A DNA stretch of 6,155 nucleotides from Rhizobiaceae bacterium. GTDB taxonomy: Bacteria; Pseudomonadota; Alphaproteobacteria; Rhizobiales; Rhizobiaceae. The notes beneath the pieces are model-generated. The model saw nothing but the letters and a program-made list of their open reading frames with translations, was not told the origin of the DNA and searched no databases. Location: positions 1 through 6,155 of the forward strand of contig JAGWJK010000292.1 of assembly GCA_028865845.1 (NCBI GenBank), written 5' to 3'. Positions 1-6,154 of the stretch are shown here, in pieces. The translations under genes were made by a program, and so were the position numbers. Each line of letters opens with the position of its first letter. Within the stretch, counting starts at the first letter, position 1.

Positions 1-77
1 TCAGCATCGCAGCCAATCTCCAGGAAACCTTAGAGCGAAGGTCTTCGTCGCCAGCAGCGCCGCCGCCCTCGTTCAGT
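1..77 (-). other. Probable 5' leader of a leftward rRNA operon (partial)
   Basis: This is the stretch immediately downstream of the strong leftward promoter at 85-114, running out of the left edge of the window. On the minus strand it shows no reading frame with a usable start. It has several short self-complementary patches: CCCTC/GAGGG arms at the very start (66-70 with 78-82), a CGAA-GACC-TTCG hairpin around 39-50, and an AGG-TTT-CCT turn around 22-30. It resembles the leader that precedes 16S rRNA in Rhizobium and Agrobacterium, but that comparison is from memory. No part of the mature 16S sequence is present. Another stable RNA, such as a tRNA, is the main alternative. Confidence 0.5.
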
Positions 78-84
78 GAGGGGG

Positions 85-114
85 CTTATAATCCCCACCC
101 CTGACACAAGTCAA
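85..114 (-). promoter_or_regulatory. Strong rrn-type sigma70 promoter firing leftward
   Basis: Read on the minus strand, the -35 box is TTGACT (109-114) and the -10 box is TATAAG (85-90), with an 18-bp spacer. Taking TTATAA (86-91) as the -10 gives 17 bp. Right after the -10 comes a G/C-rich discriminator, CCCCCTC, a hallmark of promoters under growth-rate and ppGpp control. Transcription would start near position 77 or 78. A TGAC-ACAA-GTCA dyad (102-113) overlaps the -35 box. The elements, and the leader that follows, match what is known of rhizobial rRNA operon promoters. The rRNA gene itself lies outside the window. Confidence 0.8.
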
Positions 115-126
115 CACCGCCTTCGC

Positions 127-141
127 AAAAAAATCAAAAAT
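127..141 (-). promoter_or_regulatory. UP-element-like A/T tracts upstream of the rrn-type promoter
   Basis: Two phased A/T tracts lie here, seven A's at 127-133 and five A's at 136-140 on the plus strand, which read as T-runs on the minus strand. With transcription starting near 77, they sit at roughly -50 to -63, just upstream of the -35 box. That is where the alpha subunit C-terminal domain of RNA polymerase contacts rrn UP elements. The role is inferred from position and composition only. Confidence 0.5.
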
Positions 142-179
142 CATACAAGCCACTGATAAACCTAACTTATTTGTATCAT

Positions 180-216
180 CCCCTAAAATGCTCCCCCCAA
201 ACAACCCAACTCTCCC
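180..216 (-). other. G-rich tract with potential quadruplex-forming pattern
   Basis: On the minus strand there are four G-runs: GGG (214-216), GGG (205-207), GGGGGG (193-198) and GGGG (180-183). They are separated by loops of 6, 6 and 9 bases. This is close to the classic quadruplex pattern, but the last loop is longer than the usual limit of 7. It lies about 65-100 bp upstream of the rrn-type -35 box. A plain strand-composition skew is an equally good explanation. Confidence 0.35.
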
Positions 217-408
217 GCCAACCGCCATCACAAGCTGCCAAACCACGGGCTATGCTCGTTGATCGCTCAATATTGCCACGCATTCCCCGCTTCCATCCCG
301 GCAATTTAGGTTATTGGCAGCGCTCCAACGGCGACCAATCCATGCTGAGTTACGGCCAAAAGGCAGCCGCCGCCCGATGGGAGAGTTAAACGAAGCGGAC
401 TTTGACCG

Positions 409-1458
409 TCACGGCGCCCATTCGACGGAGATGGACGTGCCGGCTTTTCCGGCCGTGCCGCCGATATCGTGGGTGATCGTCGCATCGAGATTGGTGGCCA
501 TGGCCTGAATGATACGCCGGCCGAGGCCCGTTCCCTTGGGCTTGGCTGTTGGGTCGTAGCCCGCACCATCGTCCTCCACCGACAGGACCGCCGTTGGTCG
601 GTCCGTCGACGTCAGCTTGACCCTGACCTCGCCCATTCCCAACGGATAGGCATATTTGACCGCATTGGTCACCAGCTCCGTGACGATGACACCGAGGGAA
701 ATCGCTTTGGCAGCAGTCGAGGAGAGCGGCTGCAGCTCTTCGGTGATGCGGATCTGCTTGTCCGTGACGTTTGCCGTATTGCCGAGATCACGCAGCAGAG
801 CGTCCAAATAGAGATGCAGATCGACACTGCCGACATTATCTGACGTATAGAGGCTGCGATGGACACCGGCGACTGCGCTGATGCGATATTGCGTCTCGGC
901 AAGCGCCACCTTCGTGTCCTCGCTTTCGGCCGCCTGGATCTGCATGCGGATCATCGCCGATACGAGCGCAAGGCTGTTGGAAATGCGATGGTTCATCTCG
1001 GACAGCAGCAATTCGGCCCGCTCCTTGGCGGTGAGAAGCAAACGATCGGCTTCCTCCTTGGCGGCACGCAGCTGCGCATTTTCCAGCGCCTGGTTAAGCG
1101 CGCTAACCAGCAGCGGGAAGAAATCGTCACTCGCCGACTTGATCACATAGTCGGCCGCTCCGCCTTTCAGCGCCTTGATGGCGATCTCGGCATCACTCGA
1201 ACCGGTGACATAGAGGATCGGCGCGGAAGACGTCTTGTCGCCGATCGCTTCCAGAAAATGCAGCCCGGTTCCATCCTGAAAATGATGGTCGAGGACGATC
1301 GCTGCGAACACTTCCTTCGAAAACAGGTCGAGGCCGGCGGAAATCGACGGCGCGTGCATGACCTCAAAATCGTGACGCGCCAATATTTTCGTCGCGAGGC
1401 GGGCAAGAGCCGGATCGTCGTCAACGTAGAGAACTCGAACCGGCATCGTTCTATCCAT
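409..1458 (-). CDS. Receiver domain - HisKA_2-type histidine kinase
   Basis: This is a cytoplasmic signalling protein of 349 residues with reversed hybrid order, receiver first and kinase second. The receiver (about 6-122) has the acidic pocket D13-D15, phospho-acceptor D57, T85 and K107. A short coiled-coil linker (about 125-150) leads to the H-box EMNHRISN with H157, typical of HisKA_2 kinases. The ATPase domain has N-box [10 protein letters not shown] (N265), G1 box DDGAG (297-300) and G2 box GTGLG (309-313). No membrane segment or sensor domain is present. By family knowledge, phosphorylation of D57 would tune autophosphorylation of H157, which then feeds an unknown receiver. I chose ATG 1458 because it forms a TGATG overlap with the upstream regulator stop. 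A TTG at 1461 and an ATG at 1446, the latter preceded by a weak GGA, are alternatives. The receiver has Q61 where proline is usual at D+4. It is the last gene of the signalling operon. Confidence 0.92.
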   Translation of the reverse strand: MDRTMPVRVLYVDDDPALARLATKILARHDFEVMHAPSISAGLDLFSKEVFAAIVLDHHFQDGTGLHFLEAIGDKTSSAPILYVTGSSDAEIAIKALKGGAADYVIKSASDDFFPLLVSALNQALENAQLRAAKEEADRLLLTAKERAELLLSEMNHRISNSLALVSAMIRMQIQAAESEDTKVALAETQYRISAVAGVHRSLYTSDNVGSVDLHLYLDALLRDLGNTANVTDKQIRITEELQPLSSTAAKAISLGVIVTELVTNAVKYAYPLGMGEVRVKLTSTDRPTAVLSVEDDGAGYDPTAKPKGTGLGRRIIQAMATNLDATITHDIGGTAGKAGTSISVEWAP

Positions 1459-1895
1459 CAAGGAATTTGAATGATCGAAAAGAATAAACCCAGGCTGCGG
1501 ATCGCATTGGCGAATCCGTCATAATCGACCGGTTTAGTAATATAGACATTCGCCCCGAGATCATAGCACTTCTGGATCTCCAACTCGTCATCCGTCGTCG
1601 TCAATACGACAATCGGCAGGTGTTTCGTGCGCTCATTCGCTTTGATCTGCTCGAGGATATCGATCCCGGACATATCGGGAAGATTAAGGTCAAGAAGAAT
1701 AAGCAAATGCCTGGTATCGACGGTTTTCTTGTCGATATTCACGCCGAATATGTAGTCTAGGGCGGCACTGCCGAGCGTAAAGGGCACCATTTCATTGGCG
1801 ATGCCGGCGCGGCGTATGTTTTTCTCGATCAGGCGAGCATGACCTTCGTCATCCTCTATCATTACGATGGTGACGTCTTCGCCAGCCACTCTCAT
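1458..1895 (-). CDS. Single-domain response regulator, Rcp1-like
   Basis: A stand-alone CheY-like receiver of 145 residues with no output domain. Key residues are all present: E14-D15-D16 acidic pocket, D69 phospho-acceptor in LLDLNLPD, T99 in VVLTT, and K121 followed by P122. The C-terminal end, LGLFF then IIQIP, is typical of Rcp1-type regulators, which usually partner phytochrome-like or CHASE3 histidine kinases. It probably accepts phosphate from the kinase encoded just upstream and shuttles it, or competes with the receiver of the downstream protein. I prefer the start at 1895 over the ATG at 1910. The former makes an ATGA overlap with the kinase stop and has GGAG nine bases upstream, while the latter has no Shine-Dalgarno sequence. 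The 3' end shares one base with the next gene (TGATG), which suggests translational coupling along the operon. Confidence 0.93.
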   Translation of the reverse strand: MRVAGEDVTIVMIEDDEGHARLIEKNIRRAGIANEMVPFTLGSAALDYIFGVNIDKKTVDTRHLLILLDLNLPDMSGIDILEQIKANERTKHLPIVVLTTTDDELEIQKCYDLGANVYITKPVDYDGFANAIRSLGLFFSIIQIP

Positions 1896-3385
1896 GCGTC
1901 CAAGCTCCATGCTATCTTGTTGAGGTCCGAAGGCAGTCTAAGGGTGAAGGTGCTGCCCGAGCCCAATTCCGAACGCACGCTGATGTCGCCGCCCAAATTT
2001 CGCGTCAGCGAGCGCACATAGGCAAGCCCTATGCCTTCACCTTTCTGGTCCTGGTCTCCAGCCCTGCGAAACATTTCAAAGATCCGTTCGAAATCCTGTC
2101 TGGCGATACCGCGGCCATTGTCCTTGACGTCGATCCCGACATAGCCGCGGCCCTGCGGGAAGACCCTGACGGACAGCCTGAGCGGGCGTTCCGGCACCTG
2201 ATATTTGATAGCATTATCAAACAGATTGGCAAGGATCTGATCGAGTGAAAACCTGTCGGTGACGATCTCGCTGACGGCAACGACGATCTCCATTTCGGCG
2301 CCGGAGGCTATCATCTGGTGATGAAGGCTCGCGGCGGCGGTTTCAATCTGCGCTCTAAGGTCGATGCGTTCCGGCTGGAGCTTCCGTCGCCCCTCGCGCG
2401 ACAGCTTCAAAATGGCATTGATCAGCGAATCCATCTTCGCCGCCGAGGAGCGGATGAAACTCATCGCCTCCGGCACGTCGGTCTGCACGGCATGGCGGGC
2501 GTCGCGGACATCGTCTTCCGTCGGCCGGCTTTCGTCGGACAGAACATAGGCCGTCAACGGCTTCAGAGAAATGTCGAGTTCGCTTAGGAAGCCCATGATG
2601 TTGACGAGCGGGGCGCGCAGGTCATGGGTAACGATATGGGCGAAACGCTGGATCTCCTGGTTTGCCTGCATCAGGTCGCGCGTGCGCTCTTCGACGCGTT
2701 CTTCAAGCCCGACGTTCAGCGCTTCCACCTCGCTGCGGGCACGAGAAAGTTCGCGGACGTGCTGAACAATCACGGTGATTGCGCCGGCAAGAACAACGAG
2801 AAGCATCAGCGCGCCGCCGACGGTCACCCATTGAAGATTGTCGGCAGCGTCAAGCTGCTGGCCCACGATATCGCGAAGCCGGTTGTCAGTGAGGTTCAGG
2901 AACCCGCCGAGAATGGCGCGGATATTGACCATGTCATCCTTGCCGGTGTTGTTTTTGACGATATCCACCGCCTCGGGCAGCTTGCCGTTCCTGGCGAGAT
3001 TGATGGTCTCGGTCAGCTCGGCCATCTTCTGATCGATGGCATGCGCGAGCTCGCCCAACTTGCCGGCATATTCCGGATAGGCAGCGACATTGTCGGAAAG
3101 CCGCTTGCGCCGTTCGGGAAGCTCGATCAAAGCCTTCTGATAGGGGGAAAGGTAGGTTTGATCGTTGGTGAGAAGAAAACCGCGCTGACCCGTTTCCGTG
3201 TCTTGCAGCGCTGTCAGCAGATCGACAGCCGAGCTGCGAATCCGGCGAAGTTCAGCGGTCTTATCGGAATATTCGCTGTTGAGATGGACGAGCCACAGGG
3301 ATGAAATCACGATGCCAAGCAGGACGACGGTGCCGACCGCGAGCAGGATCAAGGTCGAACGCAGGAAGGAGGCAGTCGAGCGCAT
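1892..3385 (-). CDS. Membrane sensor histidine kinase with CHASE3 domain
   Basis: An inner-membrane sensor kinase of 497 residues. One membrane helix (about 12-34) and a second (about 187-207) bracket a periplasmic all-helical domain. The motif TETGQRGFLL (63-72) marks that domain as CHASE3, whose ligands are generally unknown. A charged coiled coil (about 211-247) leads to the HisKA domain with H-box FAHIVTHDLRAP (H254). The ATPase domain shows N-box NLFDNAIKY (N391), G1 DNGRG (422-426), F-box FEMFRR (436-441) and G2 GEGIGLA (449-455). All catalytic motifs look intact. The stretch between H254 and the second dimerisation helix (around M318) is longer than in typical phytochrome-like kinases by roughly 15 residues. 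The start ATG at 3385 has only a weak Shine-Dalgarno sequence. It is first in the three-gene operon and the likely phosphodonor for the two receivers downstream. Confidence 0.93.
   Translation of the reverse strand: MRSTASFLRSTLILLAVGTVVLLGIVISSLWLVHLNSEYSDKTAELRRIRSSAVDLLTALQDTETGQRGFLLTNDQTYLSPYQKALIELPERRKRLSDNVAAYPEYAGKLGELAHAIDQKMAELTETINLARNGKLPEAVDIVKNNTGKDDMVNIRAILGGFLNLTDNRLRDIVGQQLDAADNLQWVTVGGALMLLVVLAGAITVIVQHVRELSRARSEVEALNVGLEERVEERTRDLMQANQEIQRFAHIVTHDLRAPLVNIMGFLSELDISLKPLTAYVLSDESRPTEDDVRDARHAVQTDVPEAMSFIRSSAAKMDSLINAILKLSREGRRKLQPERIDLRAQIETAAASLHHQMIASGAEMEIVVAVSEIVTDRFSLDQILANLFDNAIKYQVPERPLRLSVRVFPQGRGYVGIDVKDNGRGIARQDFERIFEMFRRAGDQDQKGEGIGLAYVRSLTRNLGGDISVRSELGSGSTFTLRLPSDLNKIAWSLDA
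1905..1908 (-). promoter_or_regulatory. Shine-Dalgarno GGAG deciding the response-regulator start
   Basis: GGAG on the minus strand lies nine bases before the ATG at 1895 and inside the 3' end of the sensor-kinase gene. It overlaps the alternative ATG at 1908-1910, so that upstream codon cannot use it. This supports the shorter 145-residue regulator and a coupled ATGA stop/start. Confidence 0.6.
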
Positions 3386-3427
3386 GACGCATCCAGAAAA
3401 CGGAGCTGACGGATCGCTTTTTCTTAA

Positions 3428-3545
3428 CCCCGGACAGGATGGAATGAAAGCGCCGACCCGGCGTTTCGACGGCGGAAGTTGCAGGCCCGGATCGCCTTCA
3501 AGCCTTCACGTTCCGACCCATATTCCGAAGAGGATTTGTCCGGGG
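3428..3545. repeat. Perfect 9-bp inverted repeat spanning the intergenic region
   Basis: On the plus strand CCCCGGACA (3428-3436) is matched by its exact reverse complement TGTCCGGGG (3537-3545), with 100 bp between the arms. The sequence flanking each arm also shares an AGGAT motif in direct orientation. The arms sit near the two ends of the gap, so they could pair in a read-through transcript or mark two protein-binding half-sites. A 9-bp GC-rich match in 169 bp can also arise by chance. Confidence 0.4.
3494..3508. repeat. Tandem GCCTTCA direct repeat, 8-bp period
   Basis: GCCTTCA occurs at 3494-3500 and again at 3502-3508 on the plus strand, separated by a single A. It lies about 110-120 bp upstream of the sensor-kinase start. 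Tandem short repeats upstream of signalling operons can be regulator sites, but the 8-bp period is shorter than a helical turn and no known regulator is recognised. Confidence 0.3.
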
Positions 3546-3554
3546 GCTGAGCGT

Positions 3555-4919
3555 CTAATCGGCGACAAGCCCCTCCAACGCCAACGCCATCGCCAACAGG
3601 TAGTCGTCCTGTCCTCGCGGCGCCGACAGCAGCAATCCGACCGGCATGCCGGCCTCTCCGGTGCCGCAAGGCAACGATACGCCGCACCAATCGAGGAAAT
3701 TGCCGATCAAGGTATTGCGCAGCGTCCGGGCGTTCACCTTGACGAACAGCTCGTCATCCGCTTCCAGTGGCGCAATAGCGGGGGCGACATGCACAACCGT
3801 CGGATAGGCGATCAGCTCGTTGGGTCCGAGCATGGCATCGACTTCCCTGATCAACTGTCCACGCGTCTGCAGGATTTCAAGATAGCCGACCAATGTGGTC
3901 TTTTCGCCAAGACGTGTGCGGGCAACGACCCGCCGGTCCATACGATTTGCCTCAGGACCCGCCAGCCGGCGATGATGAAGGGCGAATGCTTCGGCGGTCA
4001 CAAGCGGGCCATGCTCCGCCATTACCTGAAACAACCTGTCGAAAGCCGGAAAAGCGGCATGCCGCACTTTGACACCGGCAGCACTCAGCCGGGCAAGCCC
4101 TGCCTGAAATGCCGCAGCCACACCGTCCTCGACATCGTCCATGACGATGTTAGTGGGCACGACGACCGAGAGGCCGTTGTGGTCTGCGCGGATGACATCC
4201 GGTGCTGCGCGGCCACGCATCGCCGCATCCACCCAGACGGCATCCTGGACGCTCCGGCAAAGAGGCCCGAGTGAATCAAGGCTGGTCGCAAGCGGAAATA
4301 CCCCCGTCATGCTGTAGCGACCGCGGCTTGCCTTATAGCCGACAAGCGCGTTGAAGGCCGAAGGAATGCGCACCGAGCCGCCGGTATCGGTACCGATCGA
4401 CACCGGCACCAGGCCGGACGCGACCGCGACTGCTGAGCCGGACGACGAGCCACCGGGTATGCGGGCGACATCGAACGCCCGCGGATTGACCGGCGTGCCA
4501 TAATGCGGATTGAGGCCGAGGCCGGAAAAGGCAAACTCACTCATATTGACCCGGCCGACTGCGATCATGCCGGCAGCCTTCAGCGCCGCCACGACGTCCG
4601 CATCCTCCGACGCAGGCGCGGCATCCGCAAGCACGACCGATCCTGCCGTGGTCGGCAGGCCTTTCACCGCGAAAAGATCTTTCCAGGCGATCGGAATGCC
4701 ATCCAGCAATCCGAGCGACCGCCCTTCCCGCAGCCGTCGCGACGATGCGGCCGCCTCGTCCTTACCCCGCGCATCAAGCAGCCTGGTAAAAATCGCCTGG
4801 TCGGGATGATTGCGGATCGCGTCCATCGTTTCCTCGATCAAGGCGACGGGGTCGAGGTTGCCGGATTGAATCAAGACCGACAGTTGCGCGATCGATTTGC
4901 CGAGATGGCTCTGCGTCAT
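3555..4919 (-). CDS. Amidase-signature family hydrolase
   Basis: A soluble, probably cytoplasmic enzyme of 454 residues, close to the usual family length. The Ser-cisSer-Lys triad is visible: K80 in IAWKDLF, S158 in the glycine/serine motif GGSSSGS, and nucleophile S182 in GTDTGGSVR. The 24-residue spacing between the two serines fits GatA and related amidases. These enzymes hydrolyse a carboxamide to acid plus ammonia. The substrate cannot be read from the sequence. It is unlikely to be the tRNA amidotransferase subunit GatA, because it is shorter than typical GatA and has no gatC or gatB beside it. Its ATG overlaps the stop of the upstream solute-binding protein as ATGA, so it is probably translationally coupled and acts on the imported compound or a derivative of it. 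Confidence 0.92.
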   Translation of the reverse strand: MTQSHLGKSIAQLSVLIQSGNLDPVALIEETMDAIRNHPDQAIFTRLLDARGKDEAAASSRRLREGRSLGLLDGIPIAWKDLFAVKGLPTTAGSVVLADAAPASEDADVVAALKAAGMIAVGRVNMSEFAFSGLGLNPHYGTPVNPRAFDVARIPGGSSSGSAVAVASGLVPVSIGTDTGGSVRIPSAFNALVGYKASRGRYSMTGVFPLATSLDSLGPLCRSVQDAVWVDAAMRGRAAPDVIRADHNGLSVVVPTNIVMDDVEDGVAAAFQAGLARLSAAGVKVRHAAFPAFDRLFQVMAEHGPLVTAEAFALHHRRLAGPEANRMDRRVVARTRLGEKTTLVGYLEILQTRGQLIREVDAMLGPNELIAYPTVVHVAPAIAPLEADDELFVKVNARTLRNTLIGNFLDWCGVSLPCGTGEAGMPVGLLLSAPRGQDDYLLAMALALEGLVAD

Positions 4920-6154
4920 AGTCCCTCGTCTCCCCTGCCGCCGACAAGCTGCATCCAGCGGCGCACCAGATAATTGTGTTCATCCATTGTCGTATTCCAA
5001 ACCGCAATGCAATTGGCGCGTTGCCAATAGGAACCGCCGCTGCGCAGGGACCCGGCCTTTATCCGGATCTGTCCGTCGGGACCAGGCAGATCTTCCGCTG
5101 CGGCAGCGCCCTCGTACCAATAATCCCATTCCGCCGATGTCATGAACTGTCGTGAACGCTGCGGCGTCGAAATATAATATCCTTGGCGGGCGACGACTGC
5201 GCCCGGCCAACCCGATATCCACCAATTCAGATAGTCGTAGGCGACATCGAGCAGGCGACCGCTCAAGTGTTTCGAAAGGCAGAGGCCCCCATGCCATGCT
5301 CGATAGCCTTCGGCAGGCACGGCTTGCTCGACCGGCACTCCTTTCGAATTCAGTATGCCGATACCGGGCGACCACATGCTTTGCACGCTGGTCTCGCCGG
5401 CGACCATCAGCCGTGCGGCATCCTCGGCAGTCTTCCAGAAACCGCGGAAGAAGCCGCTTTTCTTGCGCTCTTCCAGGATATCGATCAGTTGGTCTATCTC
5501 CTGTATCGACATGTTGCCGATATCATCGAACGACATCAGGCCGGCCGCCTGGGCAGCCAGCGCCGCATCGAAAATGCCGATGGCAGGTTCATCCACCAGA
5601 GCCACCCTGCCCGCCCAACGTTCATCGAACAGCGCACTCCAGGAATGCATGCCAACGTCACTCTTCGCGAGATCCGTGCGATAGGCGAAGCTGTCGAAAT
5701 TATGGGTGGTCGGCAGCATCGAAATAAAGCGCGATGGGGTGTCGCCTAAGGCCAGGTTCGGCTGGACGAACAGCTTTCGAGCAGGAACATCGCCGAGACC
5801 CAGCCGCGGATTGGGTCCGATATGTCCGGTCTTGGTGAGGTCGTTGACCTCATCCCATAGGACGATGCGTTCTGCGTCGATCGGTTGGATGGCCCGCCAG
5901 TGCCAGACGATATCGAGATTATGAAAGCACTGATCGTAGATGTCGTAGGTTTCCGGCTGGCGCGCCGCCTTGTACTGCGTGGTTAGGAAGTCGTTGTTGT
6001 CGAACGTGACATCGATGCCGAGATCCGCCTGCGCGCGGAGCCGCAGTTCCTCCAGCAGCGAGATTGCCGTGCCGAGGATGCGCAGACGCGGCCGCCCCGC
6101 CAGATGCAATGCTGGTGCCGATACGGATTTTGCCACGGGGTGGTGCTTGTTCAT
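4916..6154 (-). CDS. ABC-transporter solute-binding protein, PotD-like (start at window edge)
   Basis: The readable frame gives 412 residues from an ATG one base inside the window. It resembles periplasmic binding proteins of the spermidine/putrescine (PotD-like) group. The first beta strand of the fold appears at RLRILGTAIS (23-32). The hinge-like segment THNFDSFAYRTD (150-161) is followed by SWSALFDERWAGRVAL (171-186). A ligand-lobe motif GETSVQSMWSPG (253-264) comes next, and the C-terminal part carries WNTTMDEHNYLVRRW. The role would be to bind a nitrogenous solute for an ABC importer. There is no Sec or Tat signal peptide and no lipobox in the 22 residues before the fold. The true start may therefore lie outside the window, or the protein may not be exported. 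Permease and ATPase genes are not visible and would have to be upstream. The stop overlaps the amidase start. Confidence 0.85.
   Translation of the reverse strand: MNKHHPVAKSVSAPALHLAGRPRLRILGTAISLLEELRLRAQADLGIDVTFDNNDFLTTQYKAARQPETYDIYDQCFHNLDIVWHWRAIQPIDAERIVLWDEVNDLTKTGHIGPNPRLGLGDVPARKLFVQPNLALGDTPSRFISMLPTTHNFDSFAYRTDLAKSDVGMHSWSALFDERWAGRVALVDEPAIGIFDAALAAQAAGLMSFDDIGNMSIQEIDQLIDILEERKKSGFFRGFWKTAEDAARLMVAGETSVQSMWSPGIGILNSKGVPVEQAVPAEGYRAWHGGLCLSKHLSGRLLDVAYDYLNWWISGWPGAVVARQGYYISTPQRSRQFMTSAEWDYWYEGAAAAEDLPGPDGQIRIKAGSLRSGGSYWQRANCIAVWNTTMDEHNYLVRRWMQLVGGRGDEGL
4923..4935 (-). promoter_or_regulatory. Purine-rich Shine-Dalgarno region of the amidase
   Basis: On the minus strand GGGGAG (4930-4935) lies ten bases, and GAGGG (4923-4927) three bases, before the amidase ATG at 4919. 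Both are within the 3' end of the solute-binding-protein gene. Neither spacing is ideal, but the overlapping purine runs together make a plausible ribosome-binding region and support the ATGA-coupled start. Confidence 0.5.

Larger units (their letters stand above)
115..408. other. Gene-free stretch between the signalling operon and the rrn-type promoter
   Basis: I see no credible gene in this interval. Short open frames exist on both strands, but they have no Shine-Dalgarno sequence and no recognisable protein. It contains the A/T tracts of the promoter (127-141) and an imperfect dyad, GATAAA (155-160) with TTTGTATC (170-177). A G-poor, C-rich segment on the plus strand (about 177-235) follows, and then an imperfect GGCAATTT/ATTGGC dyad near 300-318. 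Immediately downstream of the kinase stop there is no strong intrinsic terminator. The best candidate is a 4-bp GC hairpin followed by TTTT on the minus strand (358-374), which is weak, so read-through from the kinase operon towards the rrn promoter is possible. Confidence 0.6.
3386..3554 (-). other. Intergenic region: amidase 3' end and presumed promoter of the signalling operon
   Basis: This 169-bp gap lies between two co-directional genes. It is the only sizeable space before the kinase operon, so it probably carries that operon's promoter. I could not find a convincing one. A CTTTCA / TTAAGA pair with 17-bp spacing (about 3422-3450) is a weak sigma70 match. A GGAAC (3510-3514) has no CGTT at EcfG spacing, and a CTTGAA (3497-3502) has no RpoH -10. 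No intrinsic terminator for the amidase is evident. The gap contains a 9-bp inverted repeat and a tandem 7-bp repeat, listed separately. Confidence 0.5.

Noticed and set aside
358..374. GC hairpin with TTTT as an intrinsic terminator after the last kinase gene
   Set aside because: The stem is only 4 bp including a G-U pair and the T-run is only four bases, so I do not call it a terminator.
171..389. Short plus-strand frame of 72 codons in the left gap
   Set aside because: No Shine-Dalgarno sequence, unusual composition (C-rich first third), and no recognised motif. The KAAAARW-like end is probably coincidence.
859..1470. Plus-strand frame of 203 codons antisense to the receiver-kinase gene
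   Set aside because: It is a shadow of a gene whose catalytic motifs are all intact on the minus strand.
2624..3304. Plus-strand frame of 226 codons antisense to the CHASE3 kinase
   Set aside because: It mirrors codon periodicity of the kinase gene on the other strand. No recognisable protein family is seen.
3473..3502. CTTGAA as an RpoH -35 box
   Set aside because: No matching -10 element at the required spacing.
3490..3514. GGAAC as an EcfG (general stress) -35 box upstream of the kinase operon
   Set aside because: No CGTT or close variant occurs 16-17 bases downstream, so the promoter is incomplete.
3198..4274. Long plus-strand open frame of 358 codons across the kinase start, the gap and the amidase
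   Set aside because: It runs antisense to two well-supported genes, has low-complexity Arg/His-rich composition typical of a shadow frame in GC-rich DNA, and shows no domain or ribosome-binding site.
3555..4919. GatA, the glutamyl-tRNA amidotransferase A subunit
   Set aside because: The catalytic triad is shared by the whole amidase family. This protein is shorter than usual GatA and sits beside a transport gene rather than gatC or gatB.
5183..5749. Overlapping plus-strand frames antisense to the solute-binding protein
   Set aside because: Several frames are open at once, which reflects base composition. None shows a protein motif.
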